From: Psoroptes ovis
Taxonomy: Eukaryota > Arthropoda > Arachnida > Sarcoptiformes > Psoroptidae
Direction of reading: 5' to 3'
Length of the DNA stretch: 64,000 bases
Assembly (NCBI GenBank): GCA_002943765.1
Contig: PQWQ01000019.1
Span: 1-64,000 of the forward strand
The translations under genes and the position numbers were made by a program. Shown one piece after another: positions 1 through 11,686 of this stretch. The notes below the pieces were generated by a model. The model was not told where the DNA came from and did not search any database. It worked only from the letters and a program-made list of their open reading frames with translations. The first letter of the stretch is position 1. Every line of letters begins with the position of its first letter.

Positions 1-640
1 AATTACGATTATTTGTAATTTGTTTTCATTTGTAACAATTTTCTTCCAATTTGTTCTTACCCGTAATCGAAATTCCAAAAAATAATTGAAAATGATTCAA
101 ACAATAAATGAATGAATGAATTGAATGTTTGTTTTGATATGTTCAAGCTCGATGAATGGCTAAAGATATATATTTGGCCGAATATGGCCATATTGTAATA
201 ATTTCGAAATTGAAAAAAAATTCTTTTGACAAGAATCATAATTTTCAAATTGCAATCTAACCAATATAACCATTCTTATTATTATAATTCGATCAATGAT
301 TAATCAAAAAATGTTTACATTGTTCGAACCGAAATTGAAAAAAAAACCTTTTCAAATGAAATATTAAAAATTAATTTTCTTCGTGAAGAAAATGAATATC
401 TGACCATGATAATAATAATAATGATAATCAATCATTTGTGAGCTTGATGATTACACAAAGGTACCTTTGAATCAATGAATAGGTAAATCATTGAATTCAG
501 TTGAATCGATGATCGAAGAATGATCAACCCAAAAAAATGATGAGGATTAAATTGATTGATTGAATTTTGATTAAATTTTGATCATCTTTGATCATTGGCA
601 AAGCGAAAAATCGAAAAAAATTTAAAATCTAAAGTTGAAC
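1..640. other. AT-rich sequence without recognised gene
   Basis: No open frame here has recognisable protein features, and there is no structured RNA or repeat of note beyond short GAAT/TGA runs. It is the left flank of the retrotransposon insertion. Its last 13 bases (641-653) are the upstream copy of that element's target-site duplication. Confidence 0.6.
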
Positions 641-644
641 ACTT

Positions 645-2141
645 TTGGCCGACTATTTGGACACCTGTGTGCGTCTTGTTTCGTTTGTTCTGAAATCTCT
701 GAATGATTGGTGCCTACAAAATTATATTTCGTTCAACTCTGCAAAAACGACAGCGATGATTGTAACACGTAAACGGGTATTGAATTATCCGATTATCTAC
801 CTAAATGGAAAAACGATTGTTTTTCAGAAGAAAATCAAATATTTGGGAATTATTATTGACTCTAAGTTATTATGGAACGATCATTTGTTGTACGTTCGAT
901 CAAAGGCTATATCTATCTACAACGCTCTTAGGAAGAAATTTGGTTCTAATTGGGGTCTGAGTTCAGAAGTTTTGAAAATGATTTATCTAGGTGCTATTGA
1001 GCCTCTGATCACATATGCATGTCAGGTGTGGCATTGCGTGTTGAATAAGAAAAAATGGAAGCTATTCATTTTTTCACTACAAAGAATGTTTATTGTTTCT
1101 ATGATCAAAGGGTACAGAACTGTGTCTTTGGATGCAGCGCTTGTCATCGCCAATGTTTTGCCGATTGATTTAAGAATATCTTATCTTGTAGACATGTATA
1201 GAGTCAAACATGAATTAAAAGTTGATCATTTCAACGTACCATTTCAATTACAATTACATTGTTCAAATTACTTTCATCCATCAAAATCATTTAAATTTAT
1301 CGATTCCACCGAAAATGATTGTCAAAATTATCACAAATATTATGCATACACTGATGGCTCGAAGTTAAATGGACGTGTTGGGTGTGCAGCTGTGATTTTC
1401 GAATCAAATGTTAACGAACCGGTAGCAATATTGAAATTCAGGCTCCATGATTCGTGCTCGGTATACCAAGCCGAATTATTTGCTATTCTACAATCAATAA
1501 AATGGATTAATGGTCGGAAGGCTTCTGCCAAGATTTTGACCGACTCACACTCTGCCTTGCAAGCTTGTGCTTCTTTTCAAAATGGCGATAAGTTAATACA
1601 TGAAATTCGAACCCTGATTGAATTCGGTCATGTATGCTTTAAATGGATTCCAGCACACACCGGAATTATTGGTAACGAATTGGCTGACCAAATGGCGAAA
1701 TTGGCCACGACGGCTGATTTTATTTCGTACAATTATAGTCCATTGTCATTCGCTAAGTCAATATTGAAAAATATCTCGTTTTACAAATGGAATATGCGTT
1801 GGAATACTAGTTCAACAGCACTAGTTACAAAAAAATTCTTTCCATCGATCTACGACCGCTTGATGATAAATTTGGTTCCATGTTTCATCAAAACTCAATT
1901 TCTTACCGAGCATGGAAAATTTAAATTTTATCTGTATCGACTCGGTTTGACAGATTCGCCGGAGTGTTTCTGCGGACACCCTCGGCAGACGGTGTTCCAT
2001 TTGCTGGGGGAATGTCCAAGGTTCGCCCTGGATCGACACCGGGTCGGACTGGACTCGCAATCGGTGAACAATGTTCAGATCAGTCAATCCAATCTGATTG
2101 CATTGCAAGAACTCATGAAAATAATCTTTGTAAATTTGTAA
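645..2141 (+). pseudogene. Retrotransposon ORF2 remnant: RT C-terminus, RNase H, Cys/His motif
   Basis: An open frame of 498 codons that opens with TTG, not ATG; its first three codons come from target DNA. Residues 1-90 resemble the region after the catalytic YADD of non-LTR reverse transcriptases (SLNDWCLQNYISFNSAKT, KYLGIIIDSKLLWNDH), so the RT active site is missing. RNase H follows with all four catalytic carboxylates visible: Asp237 (YTDGS), Glu277 (YQAELF), Asp300 (LTDSHS) and Asp348 (GNELAD). A terminal CxCG...H...C motif lies at 441-459 (CFCGHPRQTVFHLLGECP). There are no internal stops. The copy cannot transpose on its own because the endonuclease and RT core are absent. Confidence 0.85.
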
Positions 2142-2255
2142 TGTTTTTGTATTTATTTTCTTTGTATTTGATTATTGATTTGTTAGTTTATTTTTTGTTA
2201 TACCTCTATTAGAATAAGGCATAGAGGTTTGTAAAAAATTTTGTAAAAAAAAAAA
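654..2255 (+). mobile_element. 5'-truncated non-LTR (LINE-type) retrotransposon copy
   Basis: The insertion is bounded by a 13-bp direct repeat ACTTTTGGCCGAC at 641-653 and 2256-2268. The right copy directly follows an A tract (about 2245-2255). This is the signature of target-primed reverse transcription with a 5' truncation. The retained part encodes the end of the reverse transcriptase, an RNase H domain and a terminal Cys/His motif, then a 3' UTR of about 100 bases. RNase H downstream of RT fits the I/R1/LOA-like groups; the exact clade cannot be set without a tree. The intact frame and clean target duplication suggest a fairly recent insertion. Confidence 0.85.
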
Positions 2256-3351
2256 ACTTTTGGCCGACAGATGGCAGCACTTTGATCTATTTTAGAATTT
2301 TCAAATTTTAAAATTTTTCAAAAATTTTCGCGGCAAAAAAAACTGAAAAAACAATTTCCAATAAATCATAAAATATGAAAAATTGATCAAAATTTTATTT
2401 GCTTCCATCCCTCATCCTCATATTGAAGAAACATCAATAAAATGTCCATTCTTAACGCTTATGTTATATTGATGATATATTGATCAACGAAATACAGTCT
2501 CTGAAGGCGGGAAAAGTTTTCAATTTTCAAAATTAAGGAAAAAAATATGATTTTCTTGAAATTTCCCATCTTTCCCTCAATCCCCTCTCTGAGAAAACAC
2601 TGATTCTCGCGAAAAACTTTTACCGGGAATTCGGTAAAAAGTTTTCAAAAAAACAAAATTTCCAAAGAATTGCCAAAGAAAAAGACGGGCAATTTTGGCC
2701 AAAGAAGAATCGACCGAAAGTCGAATCAAAATTTAATCAAAAAATTCAATAGAAACTTTGCTAAACGACGACAAGCATCAACAACCAAACCATCATCACT
2801 CCGAATCAGCCAATTCAGCCAAATAACACTTTAAAAACTTGTAAATTAGATTGTTTCACCGAACTTAACTGATTTTCCGTTGATTCACCAACTGATTCAC
2901 CGAAGCATATTTCACCAAGTAAAAACTTAAAAACTTTATCTTCGTCGATCGGTAAAATATTTCAAATTGAAAATCATCGAAAATCAATTGTTTTTCCGTG
3001 GCGAAGTTGTTCGGCGATTCGAAAGATCATTTTTTATTCATTCATTTTCAGATGGTTCGATCAGATCACTGCACATTTAAACACACAATCACTAACTACC
3101 ATCAAACTACGATCACCATCATAACTTTTTTTTTGGACCCCAAAAAAAATTGATTGAACAATGATTGATTAAGTTTTTCCTTGAAAAAAATTATTCGATA
3201 TTATTGTTTTTAGTATTGGACAAAGTTACGTATTCCAATTGATACGAATTGATTCAATGATCAAGATGTAATTGAACAGTATTGTTGCAGCAGAGCTTTG
3301 AAAGTTGTTGTTGCTGCTTGATGTTTGTATGGAACAAAATGTTTTTAGATG

Positions 3352-3510
3352 TTTTTCAATTTTCCATGTTTCCCGTGTTCCACCATTTTTCCATGCATTT
3401 CTCGCGTTTTCCATTGTTTCCAGTGAGTCATGGTATGTCCTGGTATTTCGCAGTGTCTCGATGTTTCCTGGTGTCCATGTGTTTCCAAGTGCCCGTGTGT
3501 CCATATGTGG
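3352..3510. repeat. Decayed minisatellite of GTTTCCA / GTGTCC units
   Basis: Repeated variants of 'gtttcca', 'gtgtcca' and 'ccatgtgt' occur at irregular short spacing over about 160 bases. Open frames on both strands here (rich in W/T/H on minus and C/F/V on plus) are by-products of the repeat. Confidence 0.5.
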
Positions 3511-3808
3511 ATCCACATATATTCATTCATATGGTCCATGTATGTATTTGTATCGACAATTGTCAAATTCAATTCAAACATTGTCAAATGTTTATTATTA
3601 TTATGTTTGTATTAATTCATTACGATTGATAATTAATTGATTTTAGAATACTTTTTTTTACTTTCGTTTGAATTATATTGAATACAATTGATTTGTATAT
3701 TTGTATGTAGGTTTGTTTGTCGATTGGAATCGATATAAAAAATAAAATAAAAAATTCATCAATTACATTTGGATTGGAATTTAGACTTGCACATATTTTC
3801 AATGTGTA

Positions 3809-3888
3809 TTGGCTTGTCCGAAAAGTTTTGTTTGAATTTAACATGAAACGCCCATAGAAAATTCTCAAAAACTTTTCGGACAACCCGA
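3809..3888. mobile_element. Short hairpin inverted-repeat element (copy 1)
   Basis: Left tip TTGGCTTGTCCGAAAAGTTT pairs with right tip AACTTTTCGGACAACCCGA. The copy is about 80 bp, with diverged ends and an unrelated centre. Confidence 0.65.
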
Positions 3889-5383
3889 TGCATTTTTTCA
3901 TTGTTTGAAATCAAACATTTGAATCGATATTGTTTGAATGGTAAGTCAATGTTATTTTTTCTCATACAAACACACATGTAAGCACACAATATGTTCGCAA
4001 ACATATCCATTCGATGCATCCATACCATACAGATCTATGTTCGATCAATAATTCAATCATCAATAATCGAAGATTTCCATTTTTTTCTTAGGATTTTCTT
4101 TGATTCTATGAATTCTTCAATTTCGTGTAACAGAATCGAAGAAAAAAGTCAAATTAAAAATGAACGAAATACGAATTGAAAATCATTAAACATCGAGCAT
4201 TTTGAAGAATGAACCAATAAAAATCATATTTTTATTCCGAACTAAAATGACCTTTGAAAATTATTTGAAAGGTTCATAGAAGTATTTCAGATTCGAGATT
4301 TGTCCAAAACTCTTTCAATGATTCAATAAGTCGAAGAAAGTGAACAAATTTTCGATGACAAATGATAGTAAATTCAATGAATGAATTTTGATTCATCTAC
4401 AAAAAAATTCATTGAAAATTAATGAAACTTCAATGATAAAATTGAATTGAATTTTTCAATTCATTTACTTTTCAATACCGGAATGAAATGAAATTTTTTC
4501 ATTCAAAAATTCTTTGATTTATTGTTCAATATGAATTCATATTGTCAGAATCATTGTATCTATATTTGAAATTGATTTTAGAAATGTATTAAACATTTGA
4601 AAAACATTGAAAACATTTTTTCCAAGTTTTTCAAATGTTCATAGACACATAATCAAATGTAAGTAAGAATCATAAGACATTCGAAATGATAAATTTGAAA
4701 CGGAAATACAAGCAAACACAGATACAAACATTCACATATAAAGATACGAAAGAGACATATTTTGAATGAATAATATTCTCCGAATATACGATTCAATGTA
4801 ATGTATGATTCAATGTATGGGCCATCAAAAGAAACCGGAATCGTAATCAGTAATAAAACAGAATTATGTCAAAATTTTCATTATTATTATTATTATGACT
4901 ACTATTATCGATCAATTCTTTGTGTGTGTGTTGATTATTCATAGTCACACATTATTCACATAAACACACACTAAGAAATAATGAATCATATTTTGAAATC
5001 AAATGAAATTATGAAATTCTGGAAATTATGAAATTTCAAAATTCATACATTCATTCATCAGGCGATATTGTTCAATAACAACGACGGCGACAACAACAAT
5101 CATAATTTAAGATTCAGAATTGTAAATTATCATTGCCATTATTATTATGATGAATCAATATTAAAATCAACAAAAAAAATGAATAAGAATTCATAATATT
5201 CAAGAAATAATCGTTTGTTTTGTTGGTTGTTTAGTATTGTTTGGAAATATATAAGAAATTCAAACAAAATTGTATCCTTGATTTACATTTTCCATAAACA
5301 ATCATCAACAATCACCAAGCGAATCACCATTGAATTATTCGGGCAAGAATATTCAAGCCATTGAATATTATTCATTTATAATA

Positions 5384-5462
5384 TTAGGTTGTCCCATAAG
5401 TTCTTGCCATTTTTCAAATTGAAATAAATTTAAAAAACGGCAAGAACTTATGGGACAATCCC
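5384..5462. mobile_element. Short hairpin inverted-repeat element (copy 2)
   Basis: Arms AGGTTGTCCCATAAGTTC...TTGCC and GGCAAGAACTTATGGGACAA pair over about 23 bases with one mismatch, around an AT-rich loop of about 30 bases. It belongs to the CATAAG variant of the family. Confidence 0.8.
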
Positions 5463-6929
5463 CCCAAAAAAAATATAAGCGAAATTTTTCCGAAAGAAAA
5501 ATCAGTTGAATATGGTAACTAATGGTAAAAAATATGTGTGTATGTAAATATTTTCAAAACATACAGAGAAAAATATGTAAATAAATAATAGACCGAATAT
5601 GCAAATAAATATGAAATGAATTGAATCAAAATACACGCACCAGATATCCAAATGCACCAACGAGAATAACGAGAACCAAAGAACAAATGAATGAAATGAA
5701 AATTCAAATTCAATGAAATTCAATTCATTCATTGAAAAAAAAAATTAAATCATTTGTAAATCATTATAATAGTGAGTATTTGTGTATGTGTGTGTTTGCT
5801 TGAATTGAAAATGAATGACAATGGCAATGGAATAAACAATGAATGAATGAATGAATGAAGCAATAAACCACAAATTGTTATGAATGTTTGTTCGGTATGC
5901 GTAAATTGTGTAAATGATGGAATGGAAGATTTCTATAGATTTTCTACATGGGTTTTCTATGGGTTCCATCACCATCATTCATTCAATTCTGAATATGATG
6001 ATGAGAATGAAATACAAGTTGAACTAAAATTGAATTTGAATTCAAATTTCGGATTCAAAATCCAAGGAACAATCGGCCAGAAGAAGAATCCTTTGCAGAA
6101 TTCATTTGCCTGAATCCTTTGAAAAACACTTTGAAACACGAGTACTTAAGCCGGAATCGAACAGAACCAGAACTCAATCAGAATAGCCAGAATACCAATG
6201 GTATTGTTAATCATTGAAAGTAAAAGGGTAAAAATTTTAAAATTTAATTCAAAACATTATTCTCAACAAACCAAATTGAATTAATGAATTCATTTCATTT
6301 GATTTCATTGGTAAAATTTTAAATTTAAAAATTTTTTAAAAATTTCTCCTAAATACGATTCTATTCAATTTGAAATTACGATTCATTTCAGAATTAATTT
6401 GTCTATTCAATTCATACATTCAATTTTGTATTCAAATTATTACAATAATTTCAATTACAAAATTCAAATGTATCAATTCAATTCAATGTATGTTTGAAAT
6501 TTCAACATTTTCGTTTGTTTCAATTGATTCAATTGATTCAATTTCAATTCAAATTTTGAATTCAAATTCAATTTAATTGTATCATCATCATCATCATTAT
6601 CATTGCTGCTATTATGTACAATTTGTTCAATGTTTTATCAATCAGTCTCATATATTTTGCCTGAACATTCATTTATTCAAATTGAAATTTATCATATGTT
6701 CACAATACCGATTCAAATTTGTTCATATCGAATAATAATGCTAATAGCATGATACATATATTCATTCTGAATGTTCTGTGAATCGGGTTCGTGAATATTC
6801 ATTCACCAGAAATATTCACCAGAATACCCTTGAAGAATATTCTGGTTTTTCATGCTAAATCATGTGAAATGAACGAATTGAACATATCAAACAAATGATA
6901 ATGGCGATGATGATGATGATCATTGAGTG

Positions 6930-6954
6930 CGTGTGTGTGTGTGTGTGCGTGTGT
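6930..6954. repeat. (GT)n microsatellite
   Basis: About 12 GT units with one GC interruption. No gene lies nearby. Confidence 0.9.
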
Positions 6955-7107
6955 TAATGAAGCCAATTGAATCGAAATAATTTGTTGGAAAATTTGTGGA
7001 AAATTCATTTTGAAATTTTAAAAAATTCAATCGGAATATTCTTTATCAAATATCATTTGAATTAGATTCGAAAATTGTGTGGGTACAATTTAGATAAATT
7101 CATTTGA

Positions 7108-7226
7108 TGAATCATTGAATGAATCATTGAATGAATGAATAACTGAATCAGTGAATGAATAAACGAATGAATAACTGAATCAGTGAACGAATGAATGTAT
7201 GAATCAATGAATCATTGAATGAATGA
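7108..7226. repeat. GAAT-type tandem repeat
   Basis: Imperfect runs of GAAT/TGAATCA, including two copies of a unit containing 'gaataactgaatcagtgaa'. Confidence 0.7.
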
Positions 7227-8970
7227 CGATTTAATTTTTTTCTGAAATAAATTACAAATTTCAATGAATATTATGAATATATATGATTGTAAATTGTGAA
7301 TGATTGTATAATGAATTATCAATATTATTATTATTATTATTATTCGGTACAAAATATTATAAAATTGGTGTAAATAGATAATGTAGGTACAATTTATTCA
7401 TTGAAAATATATTTAAAATTAAGAAATTTACAAAAAGAAATTGAATGAACAAATCTTGAAAGAATCTTGTGTGTGAAAAATTGTGTTACGATTTCCGATC
7501 ATGTTCTTCGAAGAACTGATGATGTATATTGCTTGGTTAATGTTCGTGAATTTTCTCCGAAACATTTCGGTTGTTGTGGCCGTAGAAATATACTACAAAC
7601 CACAAAAACCGGAAACATTTTTCATTCATTTTGAATGTTGGAATGTTTTTGGAATACTTTTTCAAATAGAAATATTTCCAATCATAATTAATATCCATTG
7701 AGAATTGAGAAGAATTTCGATGTATTTGAAAGCCCTGAATTCCGGTTCTTTCATCAAACACCATACGACCATCATTTTGAAATTATTATTATTAATAATA
7801 ATTTCAGTCGATTGAAAATGGTTTGAATCGACAATATCGTTTCAAAGTGTCCAATTCAAAGCGTGTGTCCTTTGCAAGCAAGCGAAATGCCTTTTGGGCA
7901 TTTTAAAAATAATGATTTATGGATTCGAACATTTTAATTTCGAATCGATGGCCAACCGAAGTATGGCCACAGAAATACCGCCGAAATTTGGCCAAAGATT
8001 TTGTCCAATAATCGTGACGGTATCACCGAAAATAATTAATGAATGACGCACGGAAATGAATCGATGAACATGATTAATTATCATTCGATTTAAACATCAT
8101 GGTAAAGCATCATCAAGTACCATCATCATAATCAATTTCATATTTCAAAGTTTTTTCTTCTTCGGTACTTTTGTCAAGTGTATACCATCATCAATTACCA
8201 TTGTTGATTTCGACTCGTTTCGAGCTCTTTTGATTAATTTTCGAATAATGATTTATTTTTTTAATTATGAACATCAACAACAATCGACAATGATGATGAT
8301 GACAAAGACATTTAATTAAATCTAATTCAATTTTCGCATCCATACGCCACCACCATCGTCATCATCAACATTACCATCATTCATTGCCATTGATTCGAAC
8401 GTTTTCAATGATCATCATTGTTGGCTCAATTGTTTCAGTTTGATTCATATTTCACTGTGTACAATCAATGATATTTCCTATGAAACAACAACAAAAACAA
8501 TGAAACAACAACAACGAAAACAATGACACAATCAAACAATGGTGAATTGAATTGAATGTTGATGGTGGATTGTGGATTGAATTATGGAATAGAATGGCTT
8601 CAATGGCAGTTAACCAACGCAATAATAATGATAATAATTGAAAACATTCACTACTGTTGATGATGATAATTACTTTAATTATTATTATGATCATCATTAT
8701 CGTCGTTATTATTACTTGTTATTATTATGATATAACACTTGAATGATTCCATTATTATTGTTTAATTTTTGGCCCGAATTTTCAATTCAATTGTTTCAAA
8801 TTATCATCGCGTTTTGTTTGAAAAAATGAATTGAAATGAATGAAGTGAAAATGAAATTTATGAAATTTTTTGAGGGTTTTCATCTTCAATTCATTCATAC
8901 AATTCAACTTTGATGATTGTAAGTAGTCAATGGTTTGGTTTGCTTTAGTGGCAGCTGATATGTGAGTCAT

Positions 8971-9163
8971 TTTCAAGGTTTTCATTTTTTGGGGGTTCCA
9001 CTCGATGCACCCGAGGTTTTTCGATGTACCCGAAGGTTTTTCAATGGAATCAAATAATTTTCAAGGGTTTTCAAAGGTTTTACAAGGCTTTACATGGGTT
9101 TCCGAGCGCTTCAGATGCATCGAGGGCTTTCAAGGGTTTTTCGGAAGTTTCAAGGGTTTTTTG
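8971..9163. repeat. Decayed minisatellite of CAAGGGTTTTC-like units
   Basis: About ten imperfect copies of 'caaggttttc', 'cgaggttttt' and 'caagggtttt' follow each other at 12-20 base spacing. A related run of 'gagtcca' units follows at about 9430-9530. Confidence 0.55.
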
Positions 9164-9595
9164 TTGCTTGGATTTAATTAAAAATTAATTAATTCATTTA
9201 TGAATCATAATTAATTAATTAATGAGAAATTAGAATTTAATTAAAATTTTGGTGGGCGTTTTGTAGAGGGTGTAGTAATTGTTAAAATTCATTGATATAA
9301 AATGAAAACAAATCAAAATCAAGTAAATCAAGTAAAATACATTGAAATTGACATGATCAAAATACATAAAAAACACCCAAACACACCCTTACACACCCAT
9401 CCACCCACGCATTAAAAAATAATTTTCAGTAAGTCAACACGAGTCGAACCTCGATTCGAGTCCATGTTGCAAATCCAAGTGAGTTTATGAGAGTCCATGG
9501 AAGTCAATGGTAGTCCATGTGTGGCAATGACTAAGCAACTAACTAAACCCGACGATTCCGAAGCAACGAATGATGAATAAATTTTTTTTAATATA

Positions 9596-9675
9596 TTAGG
9601 TTGTCCCATAAGTTCTTGCCGGTTATATCGTAGAGAATCATTGGAAAATCGGCAAAACTTATGGGACAACCTTAT
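9596..9675. mobile_element. Short hairpin inverted-repeat element (copy 3)
   Basis: Left tip TTAGGTTGTCCCATAAGTTC and right arm AACTTATGGGACAACC form the stem. The centre contains 'ttatatcgtagag', shared with copies at 42426 and 49259. Flanking bases are TA. Confidence 0.85.
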
Positions 9676-9911
9676 ATTTGTCATTAATATCAAAACAATG
9701 ATAATGTTTTTTCATTCACTTTCAAACGCGGATCATAATTGAAACGTGATTCGAAATTTTTATTTCTCATTGAATTCTTTCAATGAATCAGCGAGATAAT
9801 AAAAAAAATCTTTGAAAAAAATTATTTTTGAAAATAAAGCGAAAATGGCTTAGAAATATATGTAAGAAAATGCATTAAAATAAAAAACCCGAATAAAAAT
9901 GAAATAAAATC

Positions 9912-9991
9912 GCTGGTTGTCCGAAAAGTTTTGGGCAATTTTCTGTGGGTTTTTCAATTGATTTTTGCAACGTTACTTTTCGGACAGTCAA
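9912..9991. mobile_element. Short hairpin inverted-repeat element (copy 4)
   Basis: Left GGTTGTCCGAAAAGTTTTG and right ACTTTTCGGACAGTCA. About 80 bp, with diverged ends. Confidence 0.65.
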
Positions 9992-10988
9992 ATCAAATAA
10001 AATTTTTCTGCAAAAAAAAAATGAAATAAAATAAAAATCCATATGTTTAAATGTATTTACTATGGATGCAATGTATTTTTTATGATGATGATTCATAAAT
10101 AAATAAATAAATAAAGGGCAAAAATTACAATTCGTACAAAGAATTATCATTTCAATGAATATAAAAAGACACATTTATATTCAAACTAAGAATCATGTCT
10201 TGAAATTCATTAGTTTTCTTAAAAATGAAATAATCGGTAATAACAATAACAATAAGGAACACTGAAGGCTTTTAGCACTGAATTAACAAATGATAAAACA
10301 TTGGATTGAATAATGATAATCAGCTGAATCATCATGGAACAATATCGAAAATGAAATGAAATTTAAAATGAAAATACCAAAGAGTTGATGGAAAAATTCA
10401 TTTTCCATTTAAATTCAATGGCTATGTTCGTTGGAAAACTGGCCAGAATTTCTAGGATTTAGATTTATATGGTGACAAATTTTATTTCATAAAATGAATC
10501 AGTGAATTATATTTAATTATCCATGAAACATTTTCATTGATTTCACATTCGATTATTCATTTGTTTTCCATTGGATTTACGTAGGTTTTCATCGAAATTT
10601 CATCGAAAAGCTTTCTCAAAGTCTCATTTGAGTTCCGAAAGTTTCCAGTGAATATTTCCAGTGAAATATTCTTGCGATGAACTCATACAAATCGTCGGAT
10701 ATTCTTTGATTATCTAAGAACAGAAAGAATTTTGAAATTTTCAAAAAATTAAAATTCAATTCTCGATTCATCGACTTAATATTTTTATTCGTGTTTACTG
10801 TCAACCAAAAGTAATGGTTGAAAAATTTATGTAAGAAAAAATTGAAAAAACAAATAAACAAACAAATGAACCACATGAGAAATTCTTTGAAAGGAAAGAA
10901 TTTGTTTTTTTTTATTTGAAAAATTCATGTTTCCCACACAAATCTGTATCACATTAAAATAAATATCACAAATTTCCTCACACACAAA

Positions 10989-11082
10989 TTCGAGTTGTCC
11001 GAAAAGTCATGACGGATTTCAACTTGGCATTTACACTAAATTTCAATAGCAAAAAACCGCATGAACTTATTGGACAAACTAA
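10989..11082. mobile_element. Short hairpin inverted-repeat element (copy 5, degenerate)
   Basis: Left GAGTTGTCCGAAAAGTCATG, right ATGAACTTATTGGACAAACT. Longer and more decayed than the others. Confidence 0.55.
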
Positions 11083-11607
11083 ATCAATATTTATTTATTT
11101 AATCAAAACATTTAAATAATTTATACATATTTGATCATTGATTTTCAAAAAATATCATAAAATCAAATTTGAATCTAAGAATATATGAATTTTAAGAATA
11201 TTCTTGGGGTTTTTTCCATAGAAAACATGATTCTATCCATGATTTCATTGAAGAAATGTACTAGTTTTTGTTTTATCGGAATTAAATAGGGGGATGAAAT
11301 GAATATGAAAAATTCATAATTTATGGACCCCTTCATATGGCCCCTTGTATTTTCAATTTGCTTATTTCTAACCATTTACATACATTCGATAATACATGTT
11401 GTATTTGTATTCGTACAAATAACCCGAAATGCAATCAATTTAAAATTTAAATTTTCAATACACATATTTTCTATGGAACAAAAGGGCAAAAATTTGTAAC
11501 TTTGAAGCTTTGAAATTTTGAATTTATTCATTTTTTTTATTTGTTTCAGTTCAAAGATGAAATTGGAAATTTTCGAATAAATTCAAAAGTCAATAAGTTG
11601 ATAATCT

Positions 11608-11686
11608 ACTTTTGTCCACAAAGTTTTCAATTAATTTCTCATAGATTCTCATTGATTTTATGGTGGTGAACTTTTCGGGCAAACAA
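11608..11686. mobile_element. Short hairpin inverted-repeat element (copy 6, degenerate)
   Basis: Left TTTTGTCCACAAAGTTTTC and right GAACTTTTCGGGCAAAC. Size and arm spacing match the family; the tips are mutated. Confidence 0.4.

Larger units (their letters stand above)
2269..9595. other. Gene-poor AT-rich region
   Basis: I see no convincing gene. The region holds two hairpin elements (listed separately), a decayed minisatellite at 3352-3510, a GT run at 6930-6954 and GAAT-type tandem sequence at 7108-7226. Short open frames are at the length expected by chance. The least random is the minus-strand frame at 7537-7764, which I do not recognise. Confidence 0.5.

Noticed and set aside
1340..2108. 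Antisense frames within the retrotransposon
   Set aside because: They are shadows of the RNase H coding frame on the opposite strand.
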